A stretch of 64,000 bases of DNA from Comamonas kerstersii (GTDB taxonomy: Bacteria; Pseudomonadota; Gammaproteobacteria; Burkholderiales; Burkholderiaceae_C), in contig NZ_VZOT01000004.1 of assembly GCF_008801935.1 (NCBI RefSeq), positions 248,001-312,000 on the forward strand. The letters run 5' to 3'. The translations under genes were made by a program, and so were the position numbers. The notes beneath the pieces are model-generated. The model was not told the DNA's origin. It did no database searches and saw nothing but the letters and a program-made list of their open reading frames with translations. Position 1 is the first letter of the stretch, and each line of letters opens with the position of its first letter. Below are positions 52,163 to 63,157 of this stretch, in pieces.

Positions 52163-52182
52163 GCACCACTGAATAGTGGTGC
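52163..52182. other. Hairpin after pnp
   Basis: GCACCACT-GAAT-AGTGGTGC, a perfect 8-bp stem 22 bases past pnp, without a T tract. It lies in the 178-base pnp-tpiA gap, in which I see nothing else definite. Confidence 0.4.
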
Positions 52183-52319
52183 TGCTATCGAGATGTGAGC
52201 TTTTATCGCTTGCGACACAAGGGTTTAAGCCATATTTGGCTTAAATCCTTTTTGCGTAACTAGATAAGCCTGCTGCATCACGGTATGAGATCCATCTGTC
52301 TTGATGATGTTGTGACCCC

Positions 52320-53066
52320 ATGAAGAAAAAACTGATTGTTGGCAACTGGAAGATGAATGGCAGCCTGCAAGCCAATGCAGAGTTGCTGTCTGCGCTGGTG
52401 CAGGGTATGCCTGCTGCGCTGACCTGCGGTGTCGGAGTAGCTGTTCCTTCACTGTATCTGTCGCAGGTGCAGGCGCTGGTGCAGGGTTCGTCCATTGCGC
52501 TGGCTGCACAGGATGTGTCGCAGCATGAAAAGGGTGCATACACCGGTGAAGTGTCTGCAGACATGCTCAAAGAGTTTGGTGTGCGTTACACCTTGGTCGG
52601 GCACTCCGAGCGACGTCAGTACCATGGTGAAACAGACGCTGTGGTGGCGGCCAAGGCGCAGGCTGCATTGGCCAAGGGCATCACTCCCATTGTTTGTGTG
52701 GGTGAGACTCTGGAAGAGCGCGAAGCTGGCAAGACTGAAGAAGTCGTCAAGCGCCAGCTGGCAGCTGTGATTCAGCAGCTGGGCCATTGCATCAGCGAAG
52801 TCGTTGTGGCCTATGAGCCTGTGTGGGCCATTGGTACCGGCAAGACGGCAACGCCTGAGCAGGCACAGGCTGTGCATGCAGTACTGCGTGCTCAGCTGGC
52901 GGCTGCAACAGAGCATGCGGCGCGCGTGCCGTTGCTCTATGGCGGCAGCATGAATGCGGCGAATGCTGCACAGCTGCTGGCGCAGCCTGATATCGATGGC
53001 GGTCTGGTGGGTGGCGCTTCGCTGAAGGCGGCAGACTTTTTGCAGATCATTGCGGCGGCCAACTGA
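52320..53066 (+). CDS. tpiA: Triosephosphate isomerase
   Basis: 248 residues: GNWKMNGS at the start, the catalytic histidine in [12 protein letters not shown] near residue 95, and the catalytic glutamate in [14 protein letters not shown] near residue 165; the phosphate loop is LLYGGSMN. It interconverts DHAP and glyceraldehyde 3-phosphate. It precedes secG, the usual order. Confidence 0.98.
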   Translation: MKKKLIVGNWKMNGSLQANAELLSALVQGMPAALTCGVGVAVPSLYLSQVQALVQGSSIALAAQDVSQHEKGAYTGEVSADMLKEFGVRYTLVGHSERRQYHGETDAVVAAKAQAALAKGITPIVCVGETLEEREAGKTEEVVKRQLAAVIQQLGHCISEVVVAYEPVWAIGTGKTATPEQAQAVHAVLRAQLAAATEHAARVPLLYGGSMNAANAAQLLAQPDIDGGLVGGASLKAADFLQIIAAAN

Positions 53067-53100
53067 TGGCTGTTGCCTGAGTTTTAACGAAGGAGTAGGA

Positions 53101-53475
53101 ATGAGCGCGTTTGCGACATTGATTTTGGCGGTGCAGATCCTGTCGGCACTGGCCATGATTGGTCTGATCTTGATGCAGCACGGTAAAGGTGCGGACATGG
53201 GCGCTGCGTTTGGCAGTGGCGCTTCGGGCAGCCTGTTTGGCGCCAGTGGCAGTGCCAACTTTTTGTCCCGCAGTACAGCGGTTTTGGCAACGGTATTTCT
53301 GGTGTCGACACTGGCGCTGGCATATCTGGGTAATCAGCGTCCAGCCAGCACGGGTAGTGTGCTCGAAAGCGTGCCAGTGACTGTGCCTGCAGCACCTGCT
53401 GCTGAGCCAGCGGTGGTGGATGACTCTGTGCCTGCAGCGCCTGTCAAGGGTGCGGATGCGATTCCCTCGAAATAA
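53101..53475 (+). CDS. secG: Protein-export membrane protein SecG
   Basis: 124 residues with two membrane helices (ATLILAVQILSALAMIGLIL and AVLATVFLVSTLALAYLG) joined by the conserved QHGKGADMGAAFGSGASGSL loop. It is a subunit of the SecYEG translocon. The ATG at 53101 follows AAGGAG. The C-terminal tail is Ala/Pro/Val-rich. It lies 34 bases after tpiA and precedes tRNA-Leu. Confidence 0.97.
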   Translation: MSAFATLILAVQILSALAMIGLILMQHGKGADMGAAFGSGASGSLFGASGSANFLSRSTAVLATVFLVSTLALAYLGNQRPASTGSVLESVPVTVPAAPAAEPAVVDDSVPAAPVKGADAIPSK

Positions 53476-53487
53476 TTGAATCAAACG

Positions 53488-53520
53488 CCTGAAAATTACT
53501 TTTGTACGGTGATTTTCAGG
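53488..53520. other. Stem-loop after secG
   Basis: CCTGAAAAT faces ATTTTCAGG around a loop of about 15 bases, 12 bases past secG. No T tract, so termination is uncertain. Confidence 0.45.
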
Positions 53521-53601
53521 CTAGAATTCAGGGATTGCTCGGAGAGCTATAGCCCAGTTAGAGGGGGCGCCTCATGCGATCTGAGCATTTTGAGACTTCA
53601 A

Positions 53602-53686
53602 GCCGTCGTGGTGGAATTGGTAGACACGCTATCTTGAGGGGGTAGTGGCGAAAGCTGTGCGAGTTCGAGTCTCGCCGACGGCACCA
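53602..53686 (+). tRNA. tRNA-Leu (anticodon GAG)
   Basis: 85 bases including an encoded CCA. The acceptor stem GCCGTCG pairs with CGACGGC; the anticodon stem CTATC/GGTAG encloses TTGAGGG, giving the anticodon GAG, which reads CUU/CUC leucine codons. A long variable arm (class II tRNA) and the GTTCGAGTC T-arm confirm it. It lies between secG and nuoA. Confidence 0.97.
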
Positions 53687-53757
53687 TCATAAATACAGCC
53701 TGCCCATGATCAGGCAGTGGTCGGGGCAAGGTCAACAAGCGGAAGACGCGACCTCAC

Positions 53758-54117
53758 ATGAACCTCGAGCAATATCTCCCGGTCCTGCTTTTCATCTTGG
53801 TGGGCATCGCTGTGGGAGTAGTTCCCCTCGTACTTGGCTATATCTTGGGTCCCAATCGCCCAGACGCTGCCAAGAATTCCCCTTACGAATGTGGCTTTGA
53901 AGCTTTCGAAGACGCTCGAATGAAGTTCGACGTTCGCTTCTATCTGATCGCCATTCTCTTCATCCTGTTTGACTTGGAAATCGCTTTCCTGCTGCCTTGG
54001 GCCGTTGCGCTGCAAGACGTAGGCATGACCGGTTTCGTCGCTGTTCTCATCTTTCTGACCGTCCTTGTCGTTGGCTTTGTCTACGAATGGAAAAAGGGCG
54101 CTCTGAACTGGGAATAA
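53758..54117 (+). CDS. nuoA: NADH-quinone oxidoreductase subunit A
   Basis: 119 residues with three membrane helices and the conserved [22 protein letters not shown] loop between helices 1 and 2. First gene of the complex I operon, 71 bases after tRNA-Leu. It forms part of the quinone-binding region of the membrane arm. Confidence 0.98.
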   Translation: MNLEQYLPVLLFILVGIAVGVVPLVLGYILGPNRPDAAKNSPYECGFEAFEDARMKFDVRFYLIAILFILFDLEIAFLLPWAVALQDVGMTGFVAVLIFLTVLVVGFVYEWKKGALNWE

Positions 54118-54147
54118 GTACACGCACTCCTCAAAAAAGGACACACG

Positions 54148-54627
54148 ATGATTGAAGGCGTGATGAAGGAAGGCTTCGTCACTACGAGCTATGACGCCGT
54201 AGTGAACTGGGCCAAGACCGGCTCTATCTGGCCAATGACATTCGGTTTGGCGTGCTGCGCTGTGGAGATGATGCACGCTGCTGCTGCTCGCTATGACTTG
54301 GCGCGTTTCGGAGCGGAAGTGTTTCGTCCCTCGCCCCGTCAGTCAGACCTGATGATTGTGGCGGGTACGCTGTGCAACAAGATGGCGCCCGCTTTGCGCA
54401 AGGTGTATGACCAGATGTCAGAGCCTCGCTGGGTGCTCTCGATGGGCTCGTGCGCCAATGGTGGTGGCTACTACCACTACAGCTACTCGGTCGTGCGCGG
54501 CTGCGACCGTATTGTTCCAGTGGATGTTTATGTGCCGGGCTGCCCGCCCACAGCCGAAGCGCTGATCTACGGCATCATCCAGCTGCAGCAAAAAATTCGC
54601 CGCACGAACACCATCGCCCGCGTTTAA
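54148..54627 (+). CDS. nuoB: NADH-quinone oxidoreductase subunit B
   Basis: 159 residues. Ligands of the terminal iron-sulfur cluster N2 are visible: the tandem cysteines in [27 protein letters not shown] and [13 protein letters not shown]. It delivers electrons to quinone. AAAGGA precedes the ATG. Confidence 0.98.
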   Translation: MIEGVMKEGFVTTSYDAVVNWAKTGSIWPMTFGLACCAVEMMHAAAARYDLARFGAEVFRPSPRQSDLMIVAGTLCNKMAPALRKVYDQMSEPRWVLSMGSCANGGGYYHYSYSVVRGCDRIVPVDVYVPGCPPTAEALIYGIIQLQQKIRRTNTIARV

Positions 54628-54639
54628 GGAGCCGAGAGG

Positions 54640-55248
54640 ATGTCCGCTTTTGCTATTCAGCCCGAAGCACTTCGGGATCTGGTGGCTGCTGCATTGGGCG
54701 ACCAAGTCCGCAGCGTTACCATTAAGCTCGGGGAAGTAACTGTCGAAGTTGCTTCCTCAAATTACCTTGAAGTCATGCGCAAGCTGCGCGACACACCAGG
54801 CTGTCAGTTTGAACAACTGATTGATCTGTGTGGTGTGGACTATTCGACTTACAAAGACATGGGAACCGAGGGTTCTCGCTTTGCAGTTGTGGTACACCTG
54901 CTGTCCGTCAGCTTGAATCAGCGTATCCGCGTGCGCACTTACTGCGCTGATGATGACTTCCCCATGGTTCCATCCGTGATGAACTTGTGGAGCAGCGCCA
55001 ACTGGTTTGAGCGAGAAGCGTTTGACCTGTTTGGCATCGTGTTCGAAGGGCATACGGACCTGCGCCGCATCCTGACCGATTACGGCTTTATCGGTCATCC
55101 TTTCCGCAAGGACTTCCCGCTGTCTGGTCACGTCGAAATGGCGTACGACACCGAACAGCGTCGCGTGGTCTATCAACCTGTCACGATTGAGCCGCGCGAA
55201 AACACGCCACGCATCATCCGTGAAGAGAACTACGGAGGCCTGCACTGA
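54640..55248 (+). CDS. nuoC: NADH-quinone oxidoreductase subunit C
   Basis: 202 residues with the 30-kDa-subunit signature in [20 protein letters not shown] and [20 protein letters not shown]. Part of the peripheral arm. It is separate from nuoD, as in most bacteria (fused in E. coli). Confidence 0.98.
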   Translation: MSAFAIQPEALRDLVAAALGDQVRSVTIKLGEVTVEVASSNYLEVMRKLRDTPGCQFEQLIDLCGVDYSTYKDMGTEGSRFAVVVHLLSVSLNQRIRVRTYCADDDFPMVPSVMNLWSSANWFEREAFDLFGIVFEGHTDLRRILTDYGFIGHPFRKDFPLSGHVEMAYDTEQRRVVYQPVTIEPRENTPRIIREENYGGLH

Positions 55249-55277
55249 CAGGCACTTGAGCCTGCTGGTTGACGATC

Positions 55278-56531
55278 ATGGCTGAAATCAAAAATTACTC
55301 TATCAACTTTGGTCCTCAGCACCCGGCAGCGCACGGTGTGCTGCGTCTGGTGCTGGAACTGGACGGTGAAGTGGTGCAGCGCGCTGACCCCCACGTGGGA
55401 CTGCTGCACCGTGCTACAGAAAAGCTTGCTGAGCACAAGACCTATATCCAATCGCTGCCCTATATGGACCGCCTGGACTATGTGTCCATGATGTGCAATG
55501 AGCACGCTTACTGTCTGGCGATCGAAAAGCTGCTGGGCATTGAGGTGCCCAAGCGTGCGCAGTACATCCGTGTGATGTACAGCGAAATCACACGCCTGCT
55601 CAATCACCTGATGTGGCTGGGCTCCAACGGCATGGACTGTGGCGCATCGACCGTGCTGATGTACACCTTCCGTGAGCGTGAAGACCTGTTTGACATGTAC
55701 GAAGCCGTTTCTGGCGCGCGCATGCACGCAGCTTACTTCCGTCCCGGTGGCGTCTATCGTGATCTGCCTGACACCATGCCCCAGTTCAAGGCCAGCAAGG
55801 TGCGCAATGCCAAGGGTATTGAAAAGCTCAATGCCAACCGTCAGGGCTCGCTGCTGGACTTCATCGAAGACTTCACCAACCGCTTCCCCAAGTGTGTGGA
55901 CGAGTATGAACATCTGCTGACGGACAACCGTATCTGGAAGCAGCGTATGGTGGGTATTGGCGTGGTGACGCCTGAGCGTGCACTGAACATGGGTTTTACC
56001 GGCCCCATGCTGCGTGGCTCTGGCATCGCGTGGGACTTGCGCAAGAAGCAGCCCTATGAAGTCTACGACGAGCTGGATTTCGACATCCCCGTAGGCAAGA
56101 CGGGCGACTGCTATGACCGCTACCTGGTGCGTGTGGCTGAAATGCGCCAGTCCAATGAACTCATCAAGCAGTGCGTGAAATGGTTGCGTGCCAACCCCGG
56201 CCCCGTCATCACGGAAAACCACAAGGTGGCGCCACCTTCCCGCGAGGACATGAAGTCCAACATGGAGTCGCTGATCCACCACTTCAAGCTGTTTACCGAA
56301 GGCTTCCGTGTACCGGAAGGCGAGGCTTATGCAGCGGTGGAGCACCCCAAGGGCGAGTTTGGTATCTACATGGTGAGTGATGGCGCCAACAAGCCATATC
56401 GCCTGAAGATTCGTGCACCAGGTTTTGCGCACTTGGCAATGATGGACGAAGTGGTCAGCGGCCACATGTTGTCCGACGTGGTGGCAGTGATCGGCACCAT
56501 GGATATCGTGTTCGGAGAGATTGACCGATGA
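55278..56531 (+). CDS. nuoD: NADH-quinone oxidoreductase subunit D
   Basis: 417 residues from the ATG at 55278 ([20 protein letters not shown]), the conserved 49-kDa-subunit start; the TTG at 55269 is less likely. [16 protein letters not shown] and [13 protein letters not shown] are present. It forms the quinone site with NuoB. Its stop overlaps the nuoE ATG (ATGA). Confidence 0.98.
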   Translation: MAEIKNYSINFGPQHPAAHGVLRLVLELDGEVVQRADPHVGLLHRATEKLAEHKTYIQSLPYMDRLDYVSMMCNEHAYCLAIEKLLGIEVPKRAQYIRVMYSEITRLLNHLMWLGSNGMDCGASTVLMYTFREREDLFDMYEAVSGARMHAAYFRPGGVYRDLPDTMPQFKASKVRNAKGIEKLNANRQGSLLDFIEDFTNRFPKCVDEYEHLLTDNRIWKQRMVGIGVVTPERALNMGFTGPMLRGSGIAWDLRKKQPYEVYDELDFDIPVGKTGDCYDRYLVRVAEMRQSNELIKQCVKWLRANPGPVITENHKVAPPSREDMKSNMESLIHHFKLFTEGFRVPEGEAYAAVEHPKGEFGIYMVSDGANKPYRLKIRAPGFAHLAMMDEVVSGHMLSDVVAVIGTMDIVFGEIDR

Positions 56532-57019
56532 TTACTGAAGCGACCAAAGCGCGTTTTGCGCGCGAAGTGGCCAAGTACCCGGAAGACCAGAAGCAATCTG
56601 CAGTGATGGCATGTCTGTCCATCGTGCAGCAGGAGCTGGGCTGGGTAAGTCCTGAGAGCGAGGCAGTCATCGCTGAAGTGCTGGGCATGCCTGAGATTGC
56701 TGTCCACGAAGTCACGACGTTCTACAACATGTACAACCAGAAGCCCGTGGGCAAGTACAAGTTGAACGTCTGCACCAACCTGCCTTGCAAGCTGCGCAAT
56801 GGCTACGACGCACTGCACCATCTGGAAGCAAAGCTGGGCATCAAGATGGGGGAAACCACGCCTGATGGACTGTTTACACTGCAGCAGTCTGAGTGCCTGG
56901 GTGCTTGTGCGGATGCCCCAGTGATGCTGGTGAACGATCGCTGCATGTGCAGCTTCATGAGCAACGAAAAGCTGGACGCGCTCGTCGATGGCCTCAAGGC
57001 TGCGGAGGGTAAGGCATGA
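56528..57019 (+). CDS. nuoE: NADH-quinone oxidoreductase subunit E
   Basis: 163 residues. The [2Fe-2S] cluster N1a ligands are CTNLPC (C-x4-C) and CLGAC (C-x3-C). It carries the 24-kDa thioredoxin-like fold. It overlaps nuoD at the start and nuoF at the end, implying coupling. Confidence 0.98.
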   Translation: MITEATKARFAREVAKYPEDQKQSAVMACLSIVQQELGWVSPESEAVIAEVLGMPEIAVHEVTTFYNMYNQKPVGKYKLNVCTNLPCKLRNGYDALHHLEAKLGIKMGETTPDGLFTLQQSECLGACADAPVMLVNDRCMCSFMSNEKLDALVDGLKAAEGKA

Positions 57020-58389
57020 GCACGATTTTGAACAATCCTGCTGCCAATGCTGTGTTGGCTAAGTTCGTTGCTTCGGGCAACGAGACCTGCTTTCACGGTC
57101 GCCACATCAACCCTCAGATCTACGAAGGTCTGGATGGCAGCAACTGGTCCATTAAGGACTACGAAGCGCGTGGTGGTTATCAGGCGCTGAAGAAGCTGCT
57201 GGGCAAGGACGGCGGCAATGGCATGACGCAGGATGAAGTCATTGCCACCGTGAAGGAATCTGGCCTGCGTGGCCGTGGTGGTGCGGGCTTCCCCACTGGC
57301 CTGAAGTGGAGCTTCATGCCACGTCAGTTCCCCGGTCAGAAGTATCTGGTTTGCAACTCTGACGAGGGTGAACCAGGCACTTGCAAGGACCGTGAGATCC
57401 TGATGCACAACCCCCACATCGTGATCGAAGGCATGATCATTGCCGCGTACGCGATGGGTATCTCCGTGGGCTATAACTACATCCACGGCGAAATCTTCCA
57501 GGCCTACGAACGCTTTGAAGCTGCGCTGGAAGAGGCGCGTGCCGCAGGTTATCTGGGCAACAACATTCTGGGCTCTGACTTCAGCTTCCAGCTGCATGCC
57601 CACCATGGTTTTGGCGCCTACATCTGCGGTGAAGAAACCGCATTGCTGGAATCGCTGGAAGGCAAGAAGGGACAGCCCCGCTTCAAGCCGCCATTCCCCG
57701 CCAGCTTTGGTCTGTATGGCAAGCCCACGACCATCAACAACACCGAGACTTTCGCGGCAGTGCCATGGATCATCCGCAACGGTGGTCAGGCCTATCTGGA
57801 GTGCGGCAAGCCCAACAACGGCGGCACCAAGATTTTCTCTGTCAGCGGTGATGTGAACCTGCCCGGTAACTATGAAGTGCCACTGGGTACGCCTTTCAGC
57901 AAGCTGCTGGAGCTGGCTGGTGGTGTACGCACGGGTCGCAAGCTCAAGGCTGTGATTCCTGGTGGTTCGTCTTCCCCAGTGCTGCCTGCCGACATCATCA
58001 TGGAATGCACGATGGACTATGACTCCATCTCCAAGGCAGGTTCCATGCTGGGTTCTGGCGCTGTGATTGTGATGGACGACTCGCGTGACATGGTGGAAAG
58101 CCTGCTGCGCCTGTCCTACTTCTATTCGCACGAGTCCTGTGGCCAGTGCACGCCATGCCGTGAAGGTACAGGCTGGTTGTGGCGTGTGGTCAAGCGCATC
58201 CACGAAGGTGAGGGCCGTCCGGAAGATATCGAGTTGCTGGACTCCGTGTCCGTCAACATCATGGGGCGCACCATTTGTGCGCTGGGCGATGCAGCGGCCA
58301 TGCCGGTGCGCGCCATGATCAAGCATTTCCGCCACGAATTTGAAGCCAAGATTGCCGCGGCTGCCAAGTCTGGCTCCACTGCTGCCTGA
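57016..58389 (+). CDS. nuoF: NADH-quinone oxidoreductase subunit F
   Basis: 457 residues. FMN/NADH site [16 protein letters not shown] near residue 80; cluster N3 ligands in [15 protein letters not shown] near residue 375 and a later Cys in TICALGDAA. It accepts hydride from NADH. Confidence 0.98.
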   Translation: MSTILNNPAANAVLAKFVASGNETCFHGRHINPQIYEGLDGSNWSIKDYEARGGYQALKKLLGKDGGNGMTQDEVIATVKESGLRGRGGAGFPTGLKWSFMPRQFPGQKYLVCNSDEGEPGTCKDREILMHNPHIVIEGMIIAAYAMGISVGYNYIHGEIFQAYERFEAALEEARAAGYLGNNILGSDFSFQLHAHHGFGAYICGEETALLESLEGKKGQPRFKPPFPASFGLYGKPTTINNTETFAAVPWIIRNGGQAYLECGKPNNGGTKIFSVSGDVNLPGNYEVPLGTPFSKLLELAGGVRTGRKLKAVIPGGSSSPVLPADIIMECTMDYDSISKAGSMLGSGAVIVMDDSRDMVESLLRLSYFYSHESCGQCTPCREGTGWLWRVVKRIHEGEGRPEDIELLDSVSVNIMGRTICALGDAAAMPVRAMIKHFRHEFEAKIAAAAKSGSTAA

Positions 58390-58409
58390 TCGCGAGAGGC
58401 GAGAGACAT

Positions 58410-60530
58410 ATGGTTGAAATTGAACTAGACGGCAAGAAGGTGGAGGTCGCTCCCGGCAGCATGGTCATGCATGCTGCTGAGAAGGCTGGCACCTACATTC
58501 CGCACTTTTGCTACCACAAGAAGCTGTCCATTGCTGCCAACTGCCGCATGTGCCTGGTTGATGTGGAAAAGGCGCCCAAGCCTTTGCCTGCATGCGCCAC
58601 GCCTGTGACGCAAGGCATGATCGTTCGTACCAAGAGCGAGAAAGCCATCAAGGCGCAGCAATCGGTGATGGAGTTCCTGCTGATTAACCACCCCCTGGAT
58701 TGCCCCATCTGCGATCAGGGCGGTGAGTGCCAGCTGCAAGACCTGGCCGTCGGTTACGGCGGTACAGGTTCGCGCTACGAAGAAGAAAAGCGTGTGGTGC
58801 CCCACAAGGACGTCGGTCCGCTGATCTCCATGGAAGAGATGAGCCGCTGCATCCATTGCACCCGCTGCGTGCGCTTCGGCCAGGAAATCGCTGGCGTCAT
58901 GGAGCTGGGCATGGTAAACCGTGGTGAGCACTCTGAGATCACTACTGTGGCTGGCGATACCGTGGATTCGGAACTGTCCGGCAACATGATTGACCTGTGC
59001 CCCGTGGGTGCACTGACCAGCAAGCCTTTCCGTTACAGCGCCCGTACCTGGGAGCTGTCGCGTCGCAAGTCGGTATCACCCCATGACTCCACAGGTGCCA
59101 ACCTGATCGTGCAGGTGAAGAACCACAAGGTGATGCGTGTCGTTCCTTTCGAGAACGAAGCTGTCAATGAATGCTGGATTGCCGACCGTGACCGTTTCTC
59201 TTATGAAGCGCTCAACGGCGAAGACCGTCTGACACAGCCCATGATCAAGCAGGGTGGCGCGTGGAAGGCTGTGGATTGGCAGACAGCGCTCGAATATGTA
59301 GCCAATGGTCTGAAACAGATCAAGGACCAGCACGGTGCTCAAAGCATTGGTGCGCTGGTCAGCCCGCACAGCACGCTGGAGGAGTTGTTCCTGACCGGCC
59401 AGCTGCTGCGTGGTATTGGCAGTGACAACATCGACTGGCGTCTGCGCCATGCTCAGTTCAATGCAGCCGAAGGCGTGCGCTGGCTAGGCACTTCGATCGC
59501 TGCACTGTCGGATCTGCAAGCGGCGCTGGTGGTAGGCTCTAACCTGCGCAAGGACCATCCGCTGTTCGCACAGCGCATTCGCCAGGCCACCAAGAAGGGT
59601 TGCCAGGTGTTTGCACTAAATGCCAAGGTCTATGACTGGGCCATGCCTGTGACAGCCTCGGTGGTTGCTGCACAGGACTGGGCGCAGGCACTGGCCGATG
59701 TGGCTGCTGCTGTGGCACAGGCCAAGGGCGTGCAGGCACCCGTGGCGGGTCAGGCCAATGTTGAAGCTGATGCGATTGCACAGGCGCTGATCGCTGGTGA
59801 GCGCAAGGCGATCTTGCTGGGCAATGCAGCAGCTCACCACGCCCATGCCGCTGAGCTGCTGGCACTGGCTAACTGGATTGGCGAGCAGACAGGCGCTACC
59901 GTGGGTTATCTGACGGAAGCTGCCAACACGGTGGGTGCACAGTGGGTCAAGGCGCAGCCTCAGGCCAATGGCTTGCATGCGGCGCAGATGATCGCAGGGG
60001 GTCTGAAGGCCACCATCTTGCTGAACAATGAACCAGCGCTGGATAGCGCTGCGGGTCAGCAGGCACTGCAGGGGCTGAACAAGTCCGAAATGGTGGTGAC
60101 GCTCAGCCCATTCAAGACCAATCTGGACATCAGCGACGTGCTGCTGCCCATTGCTCCTTTCACGGAAACCTCTGGCAGCTTTGTGAATGCCGAAGGTCGC
60201 GTGCAGAGCTTTCACGCTGTGGTTAAGCCTCTGGGCGAAACCCGTCCTGCATGGAAGGTGCTACGTGTGCTGGCCAACCTGCTGGGTGTCCAGGGTGTGG
60301 ACTATGAATCGTCGCAGGACGTGCTGCGTACCGCCATCGGTGCAGACACTACACAAGTGCCCGCACAGGTTCTGAGCAATGCCACAAAAACCGCCGTTCA
60401 GGTGCCAGCAGGCCCAGTGGCTGAGCCCGTGGTTGCAAGCATCTATCAACTGGACAGCATTGTCCGTCGTGCGCCATCGCTGCAACTGACAGCGGATGCA
60501 CGCCAGGCACAAGTGGGAGGTGCCGCATGA
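58410..60530 (+). CDS. nuoG: NADH-quinone oxidoreductase subunit G
   Basis: 706 residues. N-terminal [2Fe-2S] site ([16 protein letters not shown], then CATPV), the [14 protein letters not shown] segment, and the [4Fe-4S] motif [11 protein letters not shown]; then a molybdopterin-oxidoreductase-like domain without cofactor. The segment after [19 protein letters not shown] has no cysteines, so the extra N7 cluster found in E. coli NuoG is absent. Its stop overlaps the nuoH ATG. Confidence 0.98.
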   Translation: MVEIELDGKKVEVAPGSMVMHAAEKAGTYIPHFCYHKKLSIAANCRMCLVDVEKAPKPLPACATPVTQGMIVRTKSEKAIKAQQSVMEFLLINHPLDCPICDQGGECQLQDLAVGYGGTGSRYEEEKRVVPHKDVGPLISMEEMSRCIHCTRCVRFGQEIAGVMELGMVNRGEHSEITTVAGDTVDSELSGNMIDLCPVGALTSKPFRYSARTWELSRRKSVSPHDSTGANLIVQVKNHKVMRVVPFENEAVNECWIADRDRFSYEALNGEDRLTQPMIKQGGAWKAVDWQTALEYVANGLKQIKDQHGAQSIGALVSPHSTLEELFLTGQLLRGIGSDNIDWRLRHAQFNAAEGVRWLGTSIAALSDLQAALVVGSNLRKDHPLFAQRIRQATKKGCQVFALNAKVYDWAMPVTASVVAAQDWAQALADVAAAVAQAKGVQAPVAGQANVEADAIAQALIAGERKAILLGNAAAHHAHAAELLALANWIGEQTGATVGYLTEAANTVGAQWVKAQPQANGLHAAQMIAGGLKATILLNNEPALDSAAGQQALQGLNKSEMVVTLSPFKTNLDISDVLLPIAPFTETSGSFVNAEGRVQSFHAVVKPLGETRPAWKVLRVLANLLGVQGVDYESSQDVLRTAIGADTTQVPAQVLSNATKTAVQVPAGPVAEPVVASIYQLDSIVRRAPSLQLTADARQAQVGGAA

Positions 60531-61603
60531 TTGACGAACTCAAGATTGCAGGCGCCGGCCTGGTGGATGCCACCTGGTGGACTGACGCAGCCTGGCCAGT
60601 TATCTGGATTTTGCTCGGCATTGTGGCGGTCGTTGTTCCGCTGATGCTGGCCATTGCCTATCTGACACTGTGGGAGCGCAAGTTCCTGGGCTGGATGCAG
60701 GTGCGTCCCGGCCCTAACCGTGTGGGTCCCTGGGGTCTGCTGCAGCCTATCGCTGACGGCTTGAAGCTGCTGACCAAAGAACTGATCATGCCCACCGTGG
60801 CCTCCAAGGGCCTGTTCTATGTAGGCCCTGTGATGTCCATCATGCCTGCGCTGGCTGCCTGGGCAGTGATTCCCTTTGGCCCAGACGTCGCGCTGGCCAA
60901 TGTGAATGCAGGCCTGCTGCTGGTGATGGCCATTACCTCCATCGAGGTGTATGGTGTGATCATTGCGGGCTGGGCATCGAACTCCAAGTACGCCTTTCTG
61001 GGTGCGCTGCGTGCTTCGGCACAGATGGTGAGCTATGAAATCGCCATGGGCTTCTGTTTCCTGATCGTGATCATGGTGACAGGCAGCATGAACCTGTCGC
61101 AGATCGTGATGAGCCAAGGGCAGGGTACTTTTGCCGACATGGGCCTGAGCTTCCTGTCCTGGAACTGGCTGCCCCTGCTGCCAATCTTCTTCGTCTACAT
61201 GATTTCCGGTGTGGCTGAAACCAACCGTCACCCCTTTGACGTGGTGGAAGGCGAGTCTGAAATTGTGGCTGGTCACATGGTCGAGTACTCGGGCATGGGC
61301 TTTGCGATCTTCTTCCTGGCGGAATATGCCTGCATGTGGCTGGTCTCCATCCTGACGGTGATCATGTTCCTGGGCGGCTGGCTGCCTCCTGTAGAAGCGT
61401 TGTCCTTCATCCCCGGCTGGATCTGGCTGGCGCTGAAGACGGCAATTGTGGTGAGTCTGTTTATCTGGATCCGCGCCACATTCCCTCGCTTCCGTTATGA
61501 CCAGATCATGCGTCTGGGCTGGAAGATCTTTATCCCTGTCACGCTGGTGTGGCTGGTCATCGTGGGTGCATGGCTGCACTCGCCTTGGAATATTTGGAAT
61601 TAA
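60527..61603 (+). CDS. nuoH: NADH-quinone oxidoreductase subunit H
   Basis: 358 residues, eight or nine membrane helices. [20 protein letters not shown] near residue 62 and [19 protein letters not shown] near residue 225 are the ND1 signatures. It links the quinone site to the membrane arm. Confidence 0.98.
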   Translation: MIDELKIAGAGLVDATWWTDAAWPVIWILLGIVAVVVPLMLAIAYLTLWERKFLGWMQVRPGPNRVGPWGLLQPIADGLKLLTKELIMPTVASKGLFYVGPVMSIMPALAAWAVIPFGPDVALANVNAGLLLVMAITSIEVYGVIIAGWASNSKYAFLGALRASAQMVSYEIAMGFCFLIVIMVTGSMNLSQIVMSQGQGTFADMGLSFLSWNWLPLLPIFFVYMISGVAETNRHPFDVVEGESEIVAGHMVEYSGMGFAIFFLAEYACMWLVSILTVIMFLGGWLPPVEALSFIPGWIWLALKTAIVVSLFIWIRATFPRFRYDQIMRLGWKIFIPVTLVWLVIVGAWLHSPWNIWN

Positions 61604-61615
61604 GCGGGGACACCA

Positions 61616-62125
61616 ATGGCTGCTGTTGCTGCTACACCTTTCTCCATCAAGGATTTCTTCAAGAGCTTCATGCTCTGGGAACTGTTCAAGGGCATGGCTC
61701 TGACGGGCCGCAAGGCTTTGTCACCCCGTGTGACCATCCAGTTCCCTGAAGAGAAGACACCTCTGTCGCCACGCTTCCGTGGCCTGCACGCACTGCGTCG
61801 TTATGAAAACGGTGAAGAGCGCTGCATTGCCTGCAAGCTGTGCGAAGCCGTGTGCCCTGCCATGGCGATCACGATTGAGTCTGCGGTGCGTGACGACGGT
61901 TCGCGTCGCACCACGCGTTACGACATCGACCTGACCAAGTGCATCTTTTGCGGTTTCTGCGAAGAGAGCTGCCCGGTCGACTCGATCGTGGAAACGCAGA
62001 TCTTTGAATACCACGGCGAAAAACGTGGCGACCTGTACTTCACCAAGGACATGTTGCTGGCTGTGGGTGACCGTTATGAAGCCGACATCGCTGCTGCCAA
62101 GGCAGCCGATGCCAAGTACCGCTAA
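61616..62125 (+). CDS. nuoI: NADH-quinone oxidoreductase subunit I
   Basis: 169 residues with two [4Fe-4S] ferredoxin motifs, [16 protein letters not shown] and [16 protein letters not shown] (clusters N6a and N6b), in the peripheral arm. Confidence 0.98.
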   Translation: MAAVAATPFSIKDFFKSFMLWELFKGMALTGRKALSPRVTIQFPEEKTPLSPRFRGLHALRRYENGEERCIACKLCEAVCPAMAITIESAVRDDGSRRTTRYDIDLTKCIFCGFCEESCPVDSIVETQIFEYHGEKRGDLYFTKDMLLAVGDRYEADIAAAKAADAKYR

Positions 62126-62155
62126 AGCGGCTCCTGATCCAGAAAGATTCGAATC

Positions 62156-62824
62156 ATGGACGCCAAAACTGGTTTCTTCTATCTCTTCTCGGCGGTGATG
62201 CTGTTTGCTGCCTTCCGAGTCATCACGGCGCGCAATCCTGTGCATGCCGTGCTGAATCTGATTCTTGCGTTCTCGCAGGCGGCAGGCATCTGGTTGTTGC
62301 TCAAGGCTGAATTCCTGGGCATTGCCCTGGTAGTGGTCTATCTGGGCGCGGTGATGGTGCTGTTTATGTTCGTGGTGATGATGCTGGACATCCGCATCGA
62401 CCGCGTGCGTCAGGGCTTCTGGAAGCATTTCCCTGTGGCCGCCTTCATCGGCGCACTGGTTGCGCTGGAAATGGCACTGGTGCTGATGGCTGGCTTTGGC
62501 ACCGTGGACGAGGCCAAGCCTGTTGCAGCACTGCTCAACAGCCAGGGTGATGTTCTGCCTTACTCCAACACACAGGCTCTGGGTCGTCTGCTGTACACCG
62601 AGTACCTGTACCCCGTCGAAATCGCAGCAGTCCTGCTGCTGGTTGCGATGATCACAGCCATTGCGCTGACGCTGCGCAAGCGCAACGACATCAATAAAGC
62701 CATCAACGCAGCCGTTCAGGTACGTGTGCGTGCAGAGGATCGTCTGACCATCGTGAAGATGGAAGCGACCAAGCCCGCGCCAGTTGCTGAGTCTGCGCCA
62801 GAGGCCGTGGAGGAGAAAAAATGA
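62156..62824 (+). CDS. nuoJ: NADH-quinone oxidoreductase subunit J
   Basis: 222 residues, five membrane helices, ND6 type, with [24 protein letters not shown] helix 3 (pi-bulge region) and a charged C-terminal tail rich in Glu and Ala. Its stop overlaps the nuoK ATG. Confidence 0.97.
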   Translation: MDAKTGFFYLFSAVMLFAAFRVITARNPVHAVLNLILAFSQAAGIWLLLKAEFLGIALVVVYLGAVMVLFMFVVMMLDIRIDRVRQGFWKHFPVAAFIGALVALEMALVLMAGFGTVDEAKPVAALLNSQGDVLPYSNTQALGRLLYTEYLYPVEIAAVLLLVAMITAIALTLRKRNDINKAINAAVQVRVRAEDRLTIVKMEATKPAPVAESAPEAVEEKK

Positions 62825-63129
62825 CGCTCACACTCGGGCATTTTCTGACGCTGGGAGCGATGTTGTTCGCCATCTCGGTGATCGGGATCTTTCTGAACCG
62901 GAAGAACCTGATCGTCCTGCTGATGTGTATCGAACTCATGCTGCTGGCAGTCAACACCAACTTTGTGGCCTTCTCGCACTATCTGGGCGATATGCATGGC
63001 CAAGTGTTTGTGTTCTTCATCCTGACGGTTGCGGCTGCGGAATCGGCGATTGGCCTGGCCATCCTGGTGCTGCTGTTCCGTAACAAGTCCAGTATCAATG
63101 CGGAAGATCTCGACACCCTCAAGGGTTGA
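62821..63129 (+). CDS. nuoK: NADH-quinone oxidoreductase subunit K
   Basis: 102 residues, three membrane helices (ND4L type), with the conserved glutamates in [17 protein letters not shown] and [17 protein letters not shown] that take part in proton transfer. Confidence 0.98.
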   Translation: MTLTLGHFLTLGAMLFAISVIGIFLNRKNLIVLLMCIELMLLAVNTNFVAFSHYLGDMHGQVFVFFILTVAAAESAIGLAILVLLFRNKSSINAEDLDTLKG

Positions 63130-63157
63130 GTGGCCGGTATTAGCAAGGTTTTGAAGA